Part shown: one piece after another, positions 7,328 to 14,797 of the stretch
Position numbering within the stretch: position 1 is the first letter of the stretch
Layout: each line of letters opens with the position of its first letter
NCBI RefSeq assembly: GCF_016862975.1
Contig: NZ_BONZ01000043.1
Location: 1 to 64,000 of the forward strand
Reading direction: 5' to 3'
DNA: 64,000 nt
Source: Rugosimonospora africana
Lineage (GTDB): Bacteria > Actinomycetota > Actinomycetes > Mycobacteriales > Micromonosporaceae
The notes under the pieces: model-generated
Database searches by the model: none
What the model was told of the DNA's origin: nothing
The model's input: only the letters and a program-made list of their open reading frames with translations
Translations under genes and position numbers: made by a program

Positions 7328-8287
7328 CTACAGGCGTGCGAGCCGGTTGCGGATCCGTGACCACATCCAGTACCCGTAGTAGGACGGTCTCTTCGGGTTG
7401 CCCAGGTCGTTGAAGATGACGAAGTCGTCGAACACGTGGACCCCGGGCTTCGCCGCCACCGAGACCGCGGCATCCCGCGCGGCGGTCAGTTGCGCGACCG
7501 TCATCGGCAGCGGTGCTTCGTGCGGCTGGTACAGGCATCCCGCTTGGTAGTCGTGGCGGGGTCTGCGGCTCATCTCGATGTGGCAGCCCAGTATGTGCGT
7601 GACCGGCCGCGTGGACGCGAACTCGACGAGCCGGGTCAGACTGTCGACGAACGCGGGCATGTCGCGGACATACAGCCGGAACGGACCGACCGAGTCGCCG
7701 GTGACCAGGAATCCGGTCCACCGGTCGTACACCGCGATGCTCCGCTCGTCGTGGCCGGGAATCCCGGTCAGCTCCAGCACCCGACCGCCGAGGTCGAACG
7801 TCACCACCTCGGTCGGCCAATCCGTGAAGCCGAAGAACGCCGTGATCGCCTCGACCGTGGCGGGCACAACCGTGGCGGGCACAACCGTCGCATCCGCACA
7901 CTCCCCGAACTGCGCGTCGCCCGCTACGTGGTCGCCATGGCCGTGGGTATGCGCGACAACCAGCCGGTACCCCTCGCGTGGGTTCGCCGCCAGCCACCCC
8001 CGTACGACCTCGTCGATCGTGCGGCGCAACGGGAACAGGTCATGCTCAGCCGTCGCGCCGGTGTCGAGCAGGAGAGCGCGGTCGTTGCCGAAGAACAGGT
8101 AGAGGAATGGCGCCTCGAACGAGGTTGCCTTGCTCTGCCGCAGGATGTGCGTGTGCTCGTCGTACCGATGCACCTGGATCGGTGGGTCGGTATGGGGATG
8201 CCCCTTGGGCGTGCCATGGATCCAGCGCACATCGAGCGACCCGGCCACCGGCGCGCCCGACTCGTAGTCGACCGGTGCGAAATCCAT
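7328..8287 (-). CDS. Metallo-beta-lactamase-fold hydrolase
   Basis: The 319-residue protein carries the metal-binding signature VVAHTHGHGDHVAG (H-x-H-x-D-H), followed by later metal ligands in IPGHDERSIAVYD, VTGDSVG and ILGCHIEMS, in the standard order of MBL-fold hydrolases. No signal peptide is seen, so it probably acts in the cytoplasm on a thioester, phosphoester or lactone. A 15-bp tandem duplication about 7858-7890 encodes ATVVP twice in a surface loop. Start ATG 8287 is the first Met giving a normal N-terminus. It is divergent from an XRE regulator gene, whose two operators lie in the 112-bp intergenic stretch and could also affect this promoter. Confidence 0.85.
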   Translation of the reverse strand: MDFAPVDYESGAPVAGSLDVRWIHGTPKGHPHTDPPIQVHRYDEHTHILRQSKATSFEAPFLYLFFGNDRALLLDTGATAEHDLFPLRRTIDEVVRGWLAANPREGYRLVVAHTHGHGDHVAGDAQFGECADATVVPATVVPATVEAITAFFGFTDWPTEVVTFDLGGRVLELTGIPGHDERSIAVYDRWTGFLVTGDSVGPFRLYVRDMPAFVDSLTRLVEFASTRPVTHILGCHIEMSRRPRHDYQAGCLYQPHEAPLPMTVAQLTAARDAAVSVAAKPGVHVFDDFVIFNDLGNPKRPSYYGYWMWSRIRNRLARL

Positions 8288-8350
8288 CGCGGCCCCCTGA
8301 ACTCGTCGAGCTACAACGTACCCGGCCGCCGGGTTCTTGACGCTGCGTGG

Positions 8351-8397
8351 TGTCAAGTGTACTTTCCATTTGTCGGTTGATGTAAAGGACGCTTTAC
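8351..8397. promoter_or_regulatory. Two operators of the XRE regulator
   Basis: Two 17-bp palindromic sites of the same form lie 30 bp apart: TGTCAAGTGTACTTTCC (8351-8367) and TGTAAAGGACGCTTTAC (8381-8397). The second ends 2 bp before the regulator's ATG. Such TGT-AAG/CTT palindromes fit autorepression by small XRE proteins. Three helical turns between centres would allow cooperative binding. Confidence 0.55.
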
Positions 8398-8399
8398 GC

Positions 8400-8591
8400 A
8401 TGCGCAACGACGTCCGGGGCCTCCGCAAGGCGAAGGGCATCTCACAGGAGCAGCTCGGCCGGGAGCTCGGAGTCTCCCGGCAGACGATCAACGCCGTGGA
8501 ACAAGGGCGATACACGCCATCGCTGCCGCTGGCGATCGGCATTGCCCAATTCTTCGGTCGTACCGTAGAGGAGATCTTCCATGTCGACTGA
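8400..8591 (+). CDS. Small XRE-family transcriptional regulator
   Basis: A 63-residue single-domain Cro/C1-type helix-turn-helix: GLRKAKGISQEQLGRELGV is helices 1-2, SRQTINAVEQGRYTPS is the recognition helix and turn, LPLAIGIAQFFGRTVEEIF completes the fold. This short type commonly pairs with a membrane protein in the same operon, and here the next gene overlaps by 11 bp. Two matching palindromes lie directly upstream, so autorepression is likely. The ATG at 8400 is the only sensible start and leaves almost no leader beyond the second operator. Confidence 0.9.
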   Translation: MRNDVRGLRKAKGISQEQLGRELGVSRQTINAVEQGRYTPSLPLAIGIAQFFGRTVEEIFHVD

Positions 8592-8991
8592 ACGGACGTC
8601 ACCACCACGCGGCTGGCGTCGATGGGTTCCCGCGCTCTGGACCGGATACGGCGCGCTCTACGTCCTGGCCTTCGCCCTGCGCGGCCAGCTCGCGCCCGCT
8701 CTGGTGGCCGCCGCGCTCGTCGCAGCAGTGGGTGTCGGTCTCGCCGTCGAGTTGCGCCGACCCGGGAGAAACCAACCTCAGCAGTTGGGTTGGGCTCAGG
8801 ACGAACGGCAGCGGCTGATTCACCACAAGGCCATGGCCCTTGTCGGTTACGCGGCACTCGCCGCGGCCACCGTTGCGTGCTTCGTGACGTTCATCGTGAG
8901 TTCCCGCCCGCCATCGTGGCCGATGCTCTGCGTGCTCGGGCTTGCGGCCGTCTACGGCGGCGGTCTGGCTTTCTACCAGCGCCGCATGTGA
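8581..8991 (+). CDS. Four-helix membrane protein coupled to XRE regulator
   Basis: A 136-residue protein with four hydrophobic segments (about residues 15-33, 36-55, 84-104 and 112-130) and a central cytoplasmic loop GWAQDERQRLIHHKAMALVG. The ERQRLIHHKA motif before the third helix is shared by small membrane proteins found beside short XRE regulators (DUF2178-like). It overlaps the regulator gene by 11 bp and has its own GAGGAG at about 8567-8572. The pair probably acts together, the membrane protein sensing or modulating envelope state, but no mechanism is known to me. Confidence 0.8.
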   Translation: MSTERTSPPRGWRRWVPALWTGYGALYVLAFALRGQLAPALVAAALVAAVGVGLAVELRRPGRNQPQQLGWAQDERQRLIHHKAMALVGYAALAAATVACFVTFIVSSRPPSWPMLCVLGLAAVYGGGLAFYQRRM

Positions 8992-8998
8992 ATCGACG

Positions 8999-9211
8999 TC
9001 ACTTGGTGCTGTGCCGCCGGGATCGGCGAGCGACCCAGTAGGTCTGCTTGTGGCCGCGCGCCTCCAGCGTCGCGGCCGCCGATTCGGCATCCGCGCGAGA
9101 GTCGTGCCGGGACACCTCATACTGGTTGCCGTTGTCGTCCTGCCGCCACACGGTCCACACCGGATCCGGCGTCTCCGCGTCGCGCATCGCCGCGTCACTC
9201 AACGGTTCCAC
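8999..9211 (-). CDS. Small SPOR-like conserved protein
   Basis: A 70-residue protein with the pattern VWTVWRQDDNGNQYEVSRHD, then SRADAESAAATLEARGHKQ and YWVARR. This strand-helix-strand arrangement, with a polar residue-rich helix between two aromatic strands, resembles the small SPOR-like proteins common in actinomycetes; ligand unknown. The GTG at 9211 directly abuts the TAG of the upstream membrane-protein gene, so the two form one transcript; an internal ATG eight codons on is an alternative start. Both converge with the XRE operon. Confidence 0.75.
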   Translation of the reverse strand: MEPLSDAAMRDAETPDPVWTVWRQDDNGNQYEVSRHDSRADAESAAATLEARGHKQTYWVARRSRRHSTK

Positions 9212-9790
9212 CTACTCCTCGGCGTCGTCCGTGGACTGTTGACCGGCGGGTTCGGCGGGCGCGGCGGCGCCCTTGGTGGCCGCCTCGGCGGTGGCCTCGG
9301 CGGTGGTGGCTTGGGCGGTGGCGGCCTCGGCGATGGCGGCTTTGGCGGCGCGCTCCAAGCGGAAGTAGCCCGCCGAATGGACCATCATCGCGACGAAGCC
9401 ACTGACCAGGATCCCCACCCCGGCGAGCCACATGATGTGCCAGAAACCGGCGACCACGCCGACGAACGCGAGGAACTGCGCGATTGCCTGAGTCGCCCGT
9501 ACGAGAAGGGAATCGGTCGCCCGGCGCCGGAAGCTTTCCTGGCGGTTGACCAGGACCAGGGCCGCCAGTAGCGGGATCGCCACGGAGAAGGCGATCACAC
9601 AGGTCTTCGCCGACCAGTTGAGGGTCGTCACGGTGAGGAACGGCTGTACCAGGACCAAGCCGATCGCGATCAGTCCGGCGTAGATCACGTTGTTCTGCCG
9701 GATCCACTCCCGCTGCTGCTCCGGCTCCTCTGCCGCCTGCTGGAGCCATGCCGCCTGCTGCTCTGGGTCAACCGCCACGGTGGACATCAT
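9212..9790 (-). CDS. Four-helix membrane protein with Ala/Thr-rich tail
   Basis: The 192-residue product starts with a Gln/Glu-rich amphipathic stretch (EQQAAWLQQAAEEPEQQREW), then four hydrophobic helices between residues 36 and 145, and ends in a 45-residue Ala/Thr/Glu tail likely disordered in the cytoplasm. No catalytic residues or known family are recognised. Two consecutive ATG codons (9790 and 9787) are possible starts. Its stop touches the GTG of the small SPOR-like gene, implying an operon. Role unknown. Confidence 0.7.
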   Translation of the reverse strand: MMSTVAVDPEQQAAWLQQAAEEPEQQREWIRQNNVIYAGLIAIGLVLVQPFLTVTTLNWSAKTCVIAFSVAIPLLAALVLVNRQESFRRRATDSLLVRATQAIAQFLAFVGVVAGFWHIMWLAGVGILVSGFVAMMVHSAGYFRLERAAKAAIAEAATAQATTAEATAEAATKGAAAPAEPAGQQSTDDAEE

Positions 9791-9833
9791 CCCAGGACGT
9801 CCGCCTCCCAGCGCGACCGCGCTGGCGGCAGGT

Positions 9834-10010
9834 TCAGGCGTTTCCTATGACTCGGTTCTCGTAGGCCCAGACGGCGATCTCGGTGCGGTTGCGAAGGCCA
9901 AGCTTGGTCTGGATGGTCGAGACGTGGCTTTTGACGGTGCTCAGGGAGATGAACAATTCCGCCCCGATCTCCACGTTGGTGCGGCCGCGGGCGATTTCCC
10001 GCACCCTGGT
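9834..10010 (-). pseudogene. LuxR-type regulator, 3' remnant only
   Basis: Reading leftward from about 10010, the frame encodes only the DNA-binding end of a NarL/LuxR regulator: REIARGRTNVEIGAELFI, then SLSTVKSHVSTIQTKLGL and NRTEIAVWAYENRVIG. Helices of the HTH are intact up to the stop at 9834, but the receiver domain and the LT-x-RE-x-E-V opening of the HTH are gone. Reading further right on this frame gives sequence antisense to an ABC-permease remnant, not regulator sequence. No start codon is available. I read this as a gene truncated by a deletion whose endpoint lies near 10003-10014. Confidence 0.75.
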
Positions 10011-10491
10011 GCGCCGCACGTTACCGGCGATGGCGATCGTGTTCCTGGCCGTGATCGCGATGCAGTTCGCCGTACCGAATCTGCTGCGACCGCATTTCAT
10101 GCCGGCCGAGCGGGCCACCGTACCGATGACTGCCGACACCATCGACCAGGCCCGGATGCTCGGCAGCATCACCGGCGGGCCGGTCGTGGGAGGGCTGGAG
10201 GTACCGAACGCCTGGGTGACCGATACCAGCAGACTTTTGACGCCAGACGGTCGCCAGCTTTCCGACGCGGCCTTCAACGAGTGCTTCAACAACGCCCCAA
10301 AGACCGGCGCCACCGGGAGATTCGGAGACATCGCGGTGTGCCTCGGCAAGCTCGACCTCCACGTAGACCTGGCCTACCAACCCGATCGACGATTCTGGCC
10401 GTTCCAATGGATCGAACTGGCCCTGTATCTCGGCGCTAGCGGGCTACTGGCGGCGGTCGGCCTGTGGCGCGTCCAGCGCCGTGCCAGCTAG
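10006..10491 (+). pseudogene. ABC-transporter permease-like protein, 3' remnant
   Basis: From about 10006 the plus strand reads LVRRTLPAMAIVFLAVIAM (a transmembrane helix), an extracytoplasmic region with NAWVTDTSRLLTPDGRQLSD and two Cys, then YQPDRRFWPFQWIELALYLG and a final helix ending WRVQRR. This is the pattern of the C-terminal half of actinobacterial ABC-2-like permeases; the N-terminal helices are missing. The frame stays open leftward only because it is antisense to the LuxR remnant, and a chance ATG at 9883 would make a chimera. The two remnants face away from each other, as expected after one deletion through a formerly divergent regulator/transporter pair. Confidence 0.65.
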
Positions 10492-10523
10492 CCCACGGGT
10501 CTGGCGCGAGGTCGGATGGGTTG

Positions 10524-10811
10524 TCACGGCTTGCTGGGGTCGCGCTCGACGTCGTCGGCTGCCGCATTTGGCTGCTGTACGGCTTGCGGAGACGGGGACG
10601 TTTCTGGTGGACGTGTCCGTCGCATGACCCACACCTTGAACCTCGTCCAGCCGTGCATCTCCGACCCGAGGGTGAAGAGCACGCAAGCCGGGATCCACCA
10701 GGTGAGGGCGAACGTCCATGTCTTGCTACTCAGGAAGTGGGACCAAACGGCCATGAAGACGCCAAAAACAACGCCGCGGATGAGCACCTTCAGCAGATCG
10801 GCACGTCGCAT
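10524..10811 (-). CDS. Small two-helix membrane protein
   Basis: A 95-residue protein with two hydrophobic segments, VLIRGVVFGVFMAVWSHFL and TFALTWWIPACVLFTLGSEM, joined by a short SSKTW turn, then a basic FKVWVMRRTRPP and a polar tail. The N-terminal MRRADLLK is basic, so both ends should face the cytoplasm. No family recognised. There is no convincing Shine-Dalgarno sequence. It lies next to the decayed transporter remnant and could be a leftover gene of that locus. Confidence 0.55.
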   Translation of the reverse strand: MRRADLLKVLIRGVVFGVFMAVWSHFLSSKTWTFALTWWIPACVLFTLGSEMHGWTRFKVWVMRRTRPPETSPSPQAVQQPNAAADDVERDPSKP

Positions 10812-11076
10812 GTCAACTCACAGAGGTGGCTTTCGCACGCCGCAAGGGACTGCCGGAACTGTCCGGAATCCCGGCGACAAAGAACACTGTCGAAGGATCC
10901 TTGACGATACATCGCTCGTCGTTGCCCCGTACGCCGTCGACCCGCAACCGTAGAGCGGGCAGGTTCTGGGGTCGCCACGATCCGTCGACGGTGACCGGCG
11001 GTGCCAGGCAGGCGACCCCGGGTCCGATCGCCTCGCCTCGCCTGGTCGACGGAGGGCGGGGCGGCCGCGCAACCGT

Positions 11077-11733
11077 TCAGCTTCCGAACGCCCACGCCAC
11101 CATCAGCGGGAACTCTTCTGTCCAGAACGCGTCGCCGTGCGACCCGACCCGCTCGTTCATGACGACGTCCGCTCCCGCCTCCCTCAGCGCGACGGCCCAC
11201 CGTGTGGCGTTCTCGAGAAAGAACGGCTCCAGGGTGCCGGCGACGAGGTACACGCGGGGAAGCGGGCTTGGCATCAGGGCAGGTGGCCGGTAGCCGCCGC
11301 CCGGCGAGGCGGAGAAGACGGCGCCGTAGACGTCCGGATGGCGAAGCCCCATGGCGAGCGCGAGCTCACCCCCTAGGGAGGCACCCCACACCGCGGTGCG
11401 TTCAGCGCGTAACACGATTCCAAAACGCGACTGCACCCATTGGCGCACGTCCTCGACGAAGAACTGCTCGTGTGCCGCGAAGCGTTCCGCATCGAACACC
11501 GGCACGTACTCGTGGAGCCGCGCGTCGTCATCCGCAAGCCCGTGGACACCGACGACCATCGTGGACGGGGCGTTGGCGGCCTCAAGGACGGCGACCAACC
11601 GCGAGACATGCCACCCACCGTCACCGGCGAAGACAACGGACTCCGTGGAGGCACGCGGGACGTACACCGTGACCTCGCGGCCACCGTCGTAGTCGAACGT
11701 CTCGCAGACGAACTGCCCGGCTGTGGACGACAT
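11077..11733 (-). CDS. Enterochelin-esterase-like alpha/beta hydrolase
   Basis: A 218-residue hydrolase of the esterase D/enterochelin esterase type. The nucleophile elbow is TAVWGASLGGELAL (G-x-S-x-G), an Asp/Glu is expected in VAGTLEPFFLENA, and the catalytic His lies in NERVGSHGDAFW near the end. FDAERFAAHEQFFVEDVRQW is the helix found before the nucleophile in this group. No signal peptide, so cytoplasmic. GAGGAG stands 9-14 bp before ATG 11733, which fixes the start. It is divergent from a small membrane-protein gene. Substrate unknown. Confidence 0.85.
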   Translation of the reverse strand: MSSTAGQFVCETFDYDGGREVTVYVPRASTESVVFAGDGGWHVSRLVAVLEAANAPSTMVVGVHGLADDDARLHEYVPVFDAERFAAHEQFFVEDVRQWVQSRFGIVLRAERTAVWGASLGGELALAMGLRHPDVYGAVFSASPGGGYRPPALMPSPLPRVYLVAGTLEPFFLENATRWAVALREAGADVVMNERVGSHGDAFWTEEFPLMVAWAFGS

Positions 11734-11830
11734 TGGCGTGCACTCCTCGTCGGTAGCGGCGACCGCCCGATGGCCATATCCACTGGCGGCTCTCTTCGGT
11801 CTGTTGCTCCTGAATGGTTCAATCACGCTC

Positions 11831-12085
11831 GTGAGCCGCATGCAGCGTCGCTTGGTCGTGACGATCGTCGTGGCGTTCGTCTTCGGGCTCGTTGTGCCCG
11901 TCGTCGGCCTGGCGCTGGAGTGGTATCTCCCGCTGCCACGCCGGTGGTGGAGTCTTCTCTTGTTCGTCGCTACCATCTACTTCCCGCAGCCCATCGTGTT
12001 TCTAGGTGTTCGTCGGTTGATCCGGCTAACGCGAGAGATCAAAGCCGAGCGTGCGTCTGGAAGCATCGCCGATCAGGCCTTTTGA
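11831..12085 (+). CDS. Small two- or three-helix membrane protein
   Basis: An 84-residue protein with hydrophobic segments VVTIVVAFVFGLVVPVVGLA and WWSLLLFVATIYFPQPIVFL and a basic, helical C-terminus (RRLIRLTREIKAERA). GTG 11831 is chosen because TTCAAT lies about 10 bp before it, consistent with a leaderless transcript; longer upstream reading would overlap the divergent esterase promoter. No family recognised. Confidence 0.5.
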   Translation: MSRMQRRLVVTIVVAFVFGLVVPVVGLALEWYLPLPRRWWSLLLFVATIYFPQPIVFLGVRRLIRLTREIKAERASGSIADQAF

Positions 12086-12190
12086 CGGGTTACGTCAGGC
12101 TTGATCGCCAGCCGGCTCGCTCGGCCACCCGGAACACGGCTAGTCGATGTGGCGCGTCATGCGGTCTCCCAAACGACCGCCCGAGACAGC

Positions 12191-12223
12191 AAAAAGGCCG
12201 GTCGCCTCTTCGGCAAACCGGCC
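12191..12223 (-). terminator. Terminator of tRNA-Val
   Basis: On the minus strand, GGCCGGT (12217-12223) and ACCGGCC (12196-12202) pair and are followed by five T (12195-12191). It lies 21 bp after the tRNA and is one of the few hairpins here with a real T-tract. Confidence 0.75.
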
Positions 12224-12243
12224 CTGACCTGGGCTTTCTTCGG

Positions 12244-12315
12244 TGGGCGATACTGGGATCGAACCAGTGACCTCTTCGGTGTGAACGAAGCGCTCTCCCG
12301 CTGAGCTAATCGCCC
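12244..12315 (-). tRNA. tRNA-Val (anticodon CAC)
   Basis: A 72-nt cloverleaf on the minus strand: acceptor GGGCGAT pairs with ATCGCCC, discriminator A; D stem GCTC/GAGC; anticodon stem CTTCG/CGAAG with loop TTCACAC, giving CAC; T arm ACTGG-TTCGATC-CCAGT. CCA is not encoded. It looks canonical in every position, in contrast to the tRNA array at 21 kb. A T-tract terminator follows. Confidence 0.95.
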
Positions 12316-12472
12316 TCAGCGGGTTCAGACTGTACCCGATCCGCCCCCCGAGTGCGTATTCCGATCCCCCTTCTTGAGTCACCTCCTTCCGCGCGCCGCC
12401 CTTACGCGGCATTTGAGCGCATATAAGCCGCCTCTCCGCCCGCCATTCCGCCGGCCGCCCCGACAGTCGAAG

Positions 12473-12484
12473 TTGTCTTGACAA
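12473..12484. promoter_or_regulatory. Palindrome over -35 of the ArsR-like operon
   Basis: TTGTC-TT-GACAA, an inverted repeat with 5-bp arms, contains TTGACA (12478-12483), a good -35 box for a transcript starting near the ATGs at 12508/12514. Position and symmetry suit autorepression by the ArsR-like protein encoded next. Confidence 0.5.
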
Positions 12485-12507
12485 AAAAAGCTGTCGGTGC
12501 GAGGCTC

Positions 12508-13161
12508 ATGGACATGTTCGAGGTAACAGTGATCGAGGATCCGGCGGCCGCCGAGGCGTCCCTGGACCCGATGCGGGCGCGACTGCTGGCCGCTCTGGCC
12601 GAGCCGGGGTCGGCCACCACCCTCGCCGCCCGGGTCGGCATGGCGCGGCAGAAGGTGAACTACCACCTGCGGGCGCTGGAGGAGCACGGACTCGTCGAAC
12701 TGGTCGAGGAGCGGCGCAAGGGCAACATGACCGAGCGCGTGCTGCGGGCGACTGCCGCGTCGTACGTGATATCTCCGGTCGCCCTGTCCTCGCTGGCGCC
12801 GGACCCGGCCCAGTCACCCGACAGGCTCTCCGCGAGCTGGCTGCTCGCGCTGGCCGCGAAGCTCGTCCGTGACGTCGGCGCGCTGATCACGGGCGCGGCA
12901 CGGGCCGACAAGCGGGTGGCCACGTTCGCGCTCGACGGCGAGGTCCGGTTCGCCTCGGCGGCCGATCGGGCCGCGTTCGCGGAGGAGTTGGCCGCCGCGG
13001 TCACCGCGCTGGTCGGCAAGTACCACGACGACCAGGCGCCGGGCGGCCGGACCCACCGGGTGGTGGTGGCCGTGCACCCGAGCATGAAGAAGCCCGCCGA
13101 CACCGGTGCGGGCGATAGCACCGACACCGACAACGACACCGACAGCGGCGAAAGGAACTGA
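12508..13161 (+). CDS. ArsR-type winged-helix regulator
   Basis: A 217-residue regulator. Residues about 10-75 form a winged helix: LDPMRARLLAALAEPGSATT, LAARVGMARQKVNYHLRALE (recognition helix) and HGLVELVEERRKGNMTERV (wing), typical of ArsR/SmtB-like or DUF5937-type regulators. The C-terminal 130 residues form a separate domain with FALDGEVRFASAADRAAFAEE and VVVAVHPSMKK, seen in regulators that control SRPBCC and hydrolase operons. No metal-binding Cys pair is visible. The tail is Asp/Thr-rich. ATG 12508 and 12514 are both possible (GAGG at 12501-12504). It heads a three-gene operon with the hydrolase and SRPBCC genes and probably represses it. Confidence 0.85.
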   Translation: MDMFEVTVIEDPAAAEASLDPMRARLLAALAEPGSATTLAARVGMARQKVNYHLRALEEHGLVELVEERRKGNMTERVLRATAASYVISPVALSSLAPDPAQSPDRLSASWLLALAAKLVRDVGALITGAARADKRVATFALDGEVRFASAADRAAFAEELAAAVTALVGKYHDDQAPGGRTHRVVVAVHPSMKKPADTGAGDSTDTDNDTDSGERN

Positions 13162-13168
13162 TCCGGCG

Positions 13169-13987
13169 ATGACCTCCGTGACCTCCACCGACGGCACCAT
13201 CATCGACTATGACCGCAGCGGCGACGGGCCGCCGCTCATCCTGGTCGACGGCGCCTTCTGCAGCCGGTCGTTCGGGCCGATGCCGGCGCTCGCGCCGCTG
13301 CTGACCAAGCACTTCATGGTGTACCTGTACGACCGGCGGGGCCGGGGCCGCAGCGGCAACACTCAGCCGTACGCGGTCGAGCGGGAAATCGACGACATCG
13401 AGGCGCTCATCGACGCGGCGGGCGGGTCGGCCCACCTGTACGGTGTCTCGTCCGGCGCGGTACTGGCGATGCGCGCCACGGCCGCACTGCCCGGGAAGGT
13501 GCGCAGGCTGGCGGTGTACGAACCGCCTTTGGTGGTGGACAAGAGCCGGCCGCTGCCGCCGGCCGATTACCGGCAGCGGGTGGACGACATGCTCGCCAAT
13601 GGGCGCAACGGCGACGTGGTCAAGTTCTTCATGACCAAGGTGGTCAACGGGCCGGCGTTCCTCGGGGTCATCATGCCGCTGATGCCGGTCTGGTCGAAGC
13701 TCAAGGCGGTGGCTCCGACGCTGCCGTACGACCTCGCGATCCTCGGCGACGTGATGCGGGGCGAGCCGATCCCCGAGGAGTACCGCAAGGTGCTGGCAAA
13801 CATCGACGTGCCGACGCTCGTCGGCGACGGCGGCAAGAGCCCTGCCTGGATGCACAACGGAGTCCAGGCGGTGGCTGACGCCATAGGACAGACCCGGCGG
13901 ATCACGCTGCCGGGACAGACACATCAGGTCAAGGCTGGCGCGATCGCGCCGGCGCTCATCGATTTTTTCACGGCGGAGGCCATCTGA
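13169..13987 (+). CDS. Alpha/beta-fold hydrolase
   Basis: A 272-residue alpha/beta hydrolase starting with SVTSTDGTIIDYDRSGDGPP and LILVDGAFCSRSFGP. The elbow reads HLYGVSSGAVLAMRATA (G-V-S-S-G), with the nucleophile Ser; YDRRGRGRSG is the usual strand-4 turn; a His in LPGQTHQVKAGAIAPAL near residue 255 closes the triad. It lacks a signal peptide. It lies 7 bp after the ArsR-like gene and 1 bp before the SRPBCC gene, so all three are one operon. Such trios occur widely in actinomycetes, but the substrate is not known to me. Confidence 0.88.
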   Translation: MTSVTSTDGTIIDYDRSGDGPPLILVDGAFCSRSFGPMPALAPLLTKHFMVYLYDRRGRGRSGNTQPYAVEREIDDIEALIDAAGGSAHLYGVSSGAVLAMRATAALPGKVRRLAVYEPPLVVDKSRPLPPADYRQRVDDMLANGRNGDVVKFFMTKVVNGPAFLGVIMPLMPVWSKLKAVAPTLPYDLAILGDVMRGEPIPEEYRKVLANIDVPTLVGDGGKSPAWMHNGVQAVADAIGQTRRITLPGQTHQVKAGAIAPALIDFFTAEAI

Positions 13988-13988
13988 C

Positions 13989-14726
13989 ATGGGGCACAAG
14001 TTCGAGCAGGCACACGACGCGGACGTTGACGCGACCGTCGACGAGGTATGGCAGGCGATCGCGACCGGGCCGGGGATCGACGCCTGGTTCATGGGGCGCA
14101 CCGAGGTGGAGAACGGCGTCGTGCGTACCAACTTCGGCGACTGGGCGCCGGAGTCGCCGATCACCATCGAGGAACCCGGCAAGCGGTTCGGGTACCGCAT
14201 GCCGGACGGGCCGGACGGCCGGTTCATCGCGTACGACTACCTCATCGAGGGCCGAGCCGGCGGCGGCACGTCGCTGCGCGTGGTGGCCAGCGGCTTCCTG
14301 CCCGGCGACGACTGGGCGGAGGAGTTCGAGGCGATGAGCAAGGGTGGCGCGATGTACTTCCGCTCCCTGGTGGAGTATGTCAACCACTTCGCGGGCCGCA
14401 CCGCCACGCCGCTGACGGCGTTCGGGCCGCCGGTCGAGGACTGGAGCCGGGCGTGGGAGAAGCTGGGTGCGGCGCTCGGCCTGGACCGGTCGGTGCGCGA
14501 GGGCGACAAGGTGCGGGTCAGTGTCCCCGGCGGAGAGACGGTCGACGGGGTCGCCTTCCACGTCAACGAACAGACTGTCGCCGTCCGCACCGCGGACGCG
14601 TTCTACCGCTTCGTCCAGGGCTTCCACGGCCCGATGCTCGCGATGCACCAGCTGTTCGCGCCGGACGCCGACGCCACCGCGGCCGGCCGTGACTGGCAGG
14701 AGTGGCTGGGCCGGGTGTTCGGCTGA
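13989..14726 (+). CDS. SRPBCC (AHSA1-type) ligand-binding protein
   Basis: A 245-residue protein of the Bet v1/AHSA1 fold: VDEVWQAIATGPGIDAWFM, then IEEPGKRFGYRMP, TSLRVVASGFLPGDDW and EAMSKGGAMYFRSLVEYVNHF. A C-terminal extension of about 90 residues (VRVSVPGGETVDGVAFHVNE) may be a second strand-rich domain. These proteins hold a hydrophobic ligand in a deep cavity; no catalytic residues can be assigned. Third gene of the ArsR-like operon, starting 1 bp after the hydrolase stop. A 13-bp-arm hairpin follows 22 bp after the stop. Confidence 0.85.
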   Translation: MGHKFEQAHDADVDATVDEVWQAIATGPGIDAWFMGRTEVENGVVRTNFGDWAPESPITIEEPGKRFGYRMPDGPDGRFIAYDYLIEGRAGGGTSLRVVASGFLPGDDWAEEFEAMSKGGAMYFRSLVEYVNHFAGRTATPLTAFGPPVEDWSRAWEKLGAALGLDRSVREGDKVRVSVPGGETVDGVAFHVNEQTVAVRTADAFYRFVQGFHGPMLAMHQLFAPDADATAAGRDWQEWLGRVFG

Positions 14727-14748
14727 GCCAGACATCTTGTACCGCAAG

Positions 14749-14780
14749 GGATGCCCGCCGGTTCGCGCCGGCGGGCATCC
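14749..14780. terminator. Bidirectional terminator, SRPBCC/APH
   Basis: Perfect 13-bp inverted repeat GGATGCCCGCCGG (14749-14761) and its complement (14768-14780) with loop TTCGCG, between two convergent genes. Confidence 0.75.
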
Positions 14781-14797
14781 GCGTGCCCGGCACCGGA

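Noticed and set aside
7858-7890. Tandem duplication inside the metallo-hydrolase gene as a sign of decay
   Set aside because: It is in frame, adds only a short loop, and all metal ligands are intact.
9883-10491. Chimeric 202-codon frame as an intact gene
   Set aside because: Its first 40 codons are antisense to the LuxR remnant; only the later part resembles a permease, so it is treated as a remnant.
10812-11076. Small genes between the two-helix protein and the esterase
   Set aside because: Open frames on both strands lack start signals and plausible composition; left as intergenic.
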